This document shows positions 61,787 to 64,000 of a DNA stretch of 64,000 nucleotides, piece by piece (the stretch's first letter is position 1; each line of letters opens with the position of its first letter). Position numbers and translations under genes: made by a program. Below the pieces are notes generated by a model, which did not search any database, was not told where the DNA came from, and worked only from the letters and a program-made list of their open reading frames with translations. Origin of the DNA: Streptomyces sp. DH41 (GTDB taxonomy: Bacteria > Actinomycetota > Actinomycetes > Streptomycetales > Streptomycetaceae); assembly GCF_029813785.1 (NCBI RefSeq), contig NZ_JARVKY010000029.1, forward strand, positions 32,699-96,698, read 5' to 3'.

Positions 61787-62416
61787 ATGATCTGCGTCGT
61801 GCATGGACCCGAACCGACCCGATCCGCCTCCGCCGGACGGGTGTTGGCCCTCGTGACGCTGACGTTCACGCTCGTCGGCGCCCCGATCGGCACGGCGCAG
61901 GCCGACGCCTGTGCGTATGTGTCGACCGGACCGGGCGGCACCGACGCGGTGGCGGTCGCCGGGAGCGACTCCTGGCCCACCTTCCCGCCGTGCCCAGAGC
62001 CCTCACCGACACCGCCTCCCGCCCCGACTCCCACGCCACCACCTCCACCTCCACCTCCACCTCCGAAGCCCACTCCCCCGCCGCCCCCCGCGCCGACGCC
62101 TGAGCCGCCGGCGCCGCCCACCCCGGAACCCGAGCCTCCGCCTGCCCCACGGCCGGCACCGGCCCGGCCCACGCCGACACCGACGCCGACACCCAGCCCC
62201 ACCCCGACCCCGGCGCCGGTCCGTCCCGCGGCTCCCGCGCCCGTCCCGTCGGCCACGCCCACGCCCCGGCCGTCACTCAGCCCGGTGCGCTACCCGCGCT
62301 ACCGCGCCGCCCGGCAACAGCAGCGGCCCTCGCGCGGGGCCACGTCGCCGCTCGTCTTCGTCCTGCTCATCACGGTGCCCGCGGTGGTCGCCGTCGCCGC
62401 GCTCCGTGCGCGCTGA
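61787..62416 (+). CDS. Proline-rich secreted/surface protein
   Basis: 209 aa. A Sec signal (about 1-38, LALVTLTFTLVGAPIGTAQA) leads to a short Cys-containing part and then about 90 residues dominated by Pro with Thr/Pro, Glu/Pro and Ala/Pro repeats. A C-terminal helix (SPLVFVLLITVPAVVAVAA) and Arg tail anchor it to the membrane; no sortase motif is seen. Likely a wall-spanning spacer. The next gene starts just after its stop. Confidence 0.85.
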   Translation: MICVVHGPEPTRSASAGRVLALVTLTFTLVGAPIGTAQADACAYVSTGPGGTDAVAVAGSDSWPTFPPCPEPSPTPPPAPTPTPPPPPPPPPPKPTPPPPPAPTPEPPAPPTPEPEPPPAPRPAPARPTPTPTPTPSPTPTPAPVRPAAPAPVPSATPTPRPSLSPVRYPRYRAARQQQRPSRGATSPLVFVLLITVPAVVAVAALRAR

Positions 62417-62432
62417 TCTTCTGGAGCCCCTC

Positions 62433-63197
62433 TTGCCGGAATGGCTTGTTCTCACCCTCGCGATGCTGGCCGCCTGCGCCGTGGTCGTCATCATCACCCT
62501 CGTACGGCACCGCAGGGCGTCCGACGACGAGGACATCACCGAGACCCCGGACGTCATCGAGTACATGACGATGTGGATCGGCGTGGTGTACGCCATCGTC
62601 CTGGGCCTGGCCATCGCCGGGGTCTGGGAGGCACGCAGCGCCGCCCAGGACCACGTACAGGCGGAGGCGGTCGCGCTGCACGAGATCTCGGAACGCGTCC
62701 GGGTCTATCCGACCGACGTCCGTGACCGCATCCGGGAGGATGTCAACGCCTATGTCGGACACGTCGTCACCACCGAGTGGAAGGCCATGGCCGACCGCGG
62801 CGAGGTGACCGAACGCGGCACCGAGCTCCTCGCCCGCGTCCGCGCGGACGTCACCGACTACGAGCCGAGGTCGGACTTCGAGGCCCAGGCCTACCAGCCG
62901 CTCGTCGACCAGGTGACCGCGGCGGACCAGGCACGCATCGCCCGGGCGGAGTCGACCGGGGCGACCATGCCGGGTGTGGTGTGGTTCGGGCTCGTCGCGG
63001 GAGGCGTCATCACCGTCGGGATGATCTTCGCCCTGCAGATCCGGCGTACGACACGCGAAATGGTCCTCGCCGGGCTGTTCTCGGCACTGATCGCCTTCCT
63101 GCTCTTCCTGATCTGGGACTTCGACGCACCGTTCAGTCGCGGTGTGGCGGCGTCGACGGATCCGTTCCTGAGCCTCTTCCCGGGAGCGGAGGGCTGA
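62433..63197 (+). CDS. DUF4239 membrane protein
   Basis: 254 aa membrane protein with helices near residues 2-25, 50-72, 185-205 and 215-235 and a cytoplasmic or periplasmic alpha-helical core (QAEAVALHEISERVRVYPTD). The TTG at 62433, with GGAG six bases upstream, begins PEWLVLTLAM, the usual N-terminus of the family, and is preferred; a GTG at 62406 overlapping the previous stop is an alternative. Function unknown; pairing with the proline-rich gene is seen here only by position. Confidence 0.85.
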   Translation: MPEWLVLTLAMLAACAVVVIITLVRHRRASDDEDITETPDVIEYMTMWIGVVYAIVLGLAIAGVWEARSAAQDHVQAEAVALHEISERVRVYPTDVRDRIREDVNAYVGHVVTTEWKAMADRGEVTERGTELLARVRADVTDYEPRSDFEAQAYQPLVDQVTAADQARIARAESTGATMPGVVWFGLVAGGVITVGMIFALQIRRTTREMVLAGLFSALIAFLLFLIWDFDAPFSRGVAASTDPFLSLFPGAEG

Positions 63198-63419
63198 GGC
63201 ACCCGCGCGTGCGTCCCCCGGCGGTCCCCGCACCGACGACCCGCCGGGGGGGCGCGGCACACCGTCACCGTCCCCTGAGCGGCCCACGGACTTGCCCCAT
63301 TCGCCCTACTGCGATCGCGCCGGCGTGCGCGGTTTCCTAGCGTTTCGGGCATCGAGGTGCGTTTCTGGCGCGAGCGGAACTGGTCCGTCGCCGCTCCTCG
63401 GGGACCCGGAGGATTCACC

Positions 63420-63947
63420 ATGCGCGCGATACCCGTCGCCTCGGTCGCACTGCTGGGCGTCGCCGCCCTCTCCGCCTGCGTACCGGCCGGGGCGGCCACC
63501 GGCTCCGGCTCGACGTTCGGCTTCCTCGTCCACCCCGCCACCGTCGCGCCGGGCGGCGAGGTCACCCTGGGGGTGGGCCGCGGCTCCGACGGCTGCCAGG
63601 GACGCGTCACGGTCTCGTCGGCGGTGTTCGACACGGTCACCATCCCGCGGCACAGGTCGTCGGCGACGGCCCGCGTCCACCGGGATGCCACCCGCGGGTC
63701 GGTCCACCGGGTGAGGTTCGCCTGCGACGGGAGGACCGGCAGCGTGAAACTGACCATCGCGGGCGGCGGCTCCCACCGTCCGAGTCCCGAGCCCCACCAC
63801 CCCGACAAGGGCGTGCACGCGGGCGAGGGCGGCAGCGTCGCCGGGTTCGACGTGAAGGAGACCGGACTCGGCCTCGCGCTCATCGCGGGCTCGGTCGGGG
63901 CGGCGTACCACCTCTCGCGCCGCCGATCCGGCGAGGACGCCGCCTGA
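63420..63947 (+). CDS. Secreted/lipidated hypothetical protein with C-terminal anchor
   Basis: 175 aa from ATG 63420, GGAGG close upstream. The N-terminal signal ends LSAC, a possible lipobox. A beta-rich middle (PATVAPGGEVTLGVGRGSDGC, with a later Cys in VRFACDGR) is followed by a His/Pro/Gly linker and a C-terminal helix (GLGLALIAGSVGAAYHLSRRR). No named family recognised; both ends could be membrane-associated. Confidence 0.8.
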   Translation: MRAIPVASVALLGVAALSACVPAGAATGSGSTFGFLVHPATVAPGGEVTLGVGRGSDGCQGRVTVSSAVFDTVTIPRHRSSATARVHRDATRGSVHRVRFACDGRTGSVKLTIAGGGSHRPSPEPHHPDKGVHAGEGGSVAGFDVKETGLGLALIAGSVGAAYHLSRRRSGEDAA

Positions 63948-63975
63948 ACTCCCGCCCCGCACCGGCAGGGCTTCG

Positions 63976-64000
63976 CCCCGGACCCGTCGCGGGTCCGGGG
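63976..64000 (+). terminator. Terminator hairpin at window end
   Basis: CCCCGGACCCG, loop TCG, CGGGTCCGGGG: perfect 11-bp stem, 29 bp after the secreted-protein stop. It reaches the edge of the window. Confidence 0.8.

Overview
This is high-GC actinobacterial DNA and almost certainly a Streptomyces chromosome. The evidence is the third-position GC bias, the frequent GTG and TTG starts, the gene density, and the families present: an HrdC-type sigma factor, a DUF574 methyltransferase, an RmdA-like c-di-GMP enzyme, a BTAD regulator, egtABCD and a second succinate dehydrogenase. From memory, and not checked here, the order trx, LacI, TetR, FMN reductase, hrdC, egt, olsAB-like, sdhBAC, rmdA, DUF574 matches the conserved left arm of S. 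coelicolor around SCO0884-SCO0933. No tRNA, rRNA, CRISPR array or biosynthetic cluster was seen.

Layout. 1-6653: a Tat-exported molybdenum hydroxylase pair, a DUF3068 protein, an aldo/keto reductase and an epimerase-like protein divergent from a LysR regulator. 6654-12191: an accessory, scarred stretch of lower gene density. It holds a GrpB protein, a DUF1963 protein, a HAD hydrolase, a gamma-butyrolactone-receptor-like TetR, remnants of IS5- and IS630-type transposases, and a detached copy of the last 108 bp of the pirin gene, whose intact form lies at 12192-13157. 13238-22563: TPR protein, PepSY protein, peptide deformylase, a flavin disulfide oxidoreductase divergent from thioredoxin (with an exact SigR-type promoter), LacI, TetR with two operators facing an FMN reductase, small proteins and TerC. 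22714-33464: pyruvyl transferase family protein, FAD oxidoreductase, HrdC-like sigma factor, CBS and PPC proteins, a wrecked CoA-transferase operon, a BTAD regulator, a dehalogenase-like hydrolase and an MFS transporter. 33462-39298: a 225-bp MITE-like element, then hypothetical, SUKH, VOC, PPOX, hydroxyisobutyrate-dehydrogenase-like, MazF-like and PARG-like genes. 39586-44028: the overlapping egtABCD ergothioneine operon. 44041-52394: orphan sugar-binding lipoprotein with a chitin-type operator, dodecin, HAD phosphatase, LLM oxidoreductase, UvrA paralogue, PRC/DUF2382 stress protein and an ornithine-lipid-like acyltransferase pair. 52613-56998: sdhCAB and a divergent LysR gene. 57167-64000: rmdA-like plus DUF574 gene, a second MITE copy in inverted orientation, a Y-x4-D lipoprotein, a proline-rich secreted protein, a DUF4239 membrane protein and a secreted protein.

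The main unifying observation concerns the two 225-bp inverted-repeat elements (33462-33686 and 60347-60571). They sit exactly on stop codons: three neighbouring genes end with a TAG formed at an element end, which would make the insertions silent for the proteins. The second is the 108-bp pirin 3'-end direct repeat bracketing 4.3 kb of accessory DNA. Redox homeostasis is a recurring theme (thioredoxin, disulfide reductase, ergothioneine, FMN reductase, dodecin).
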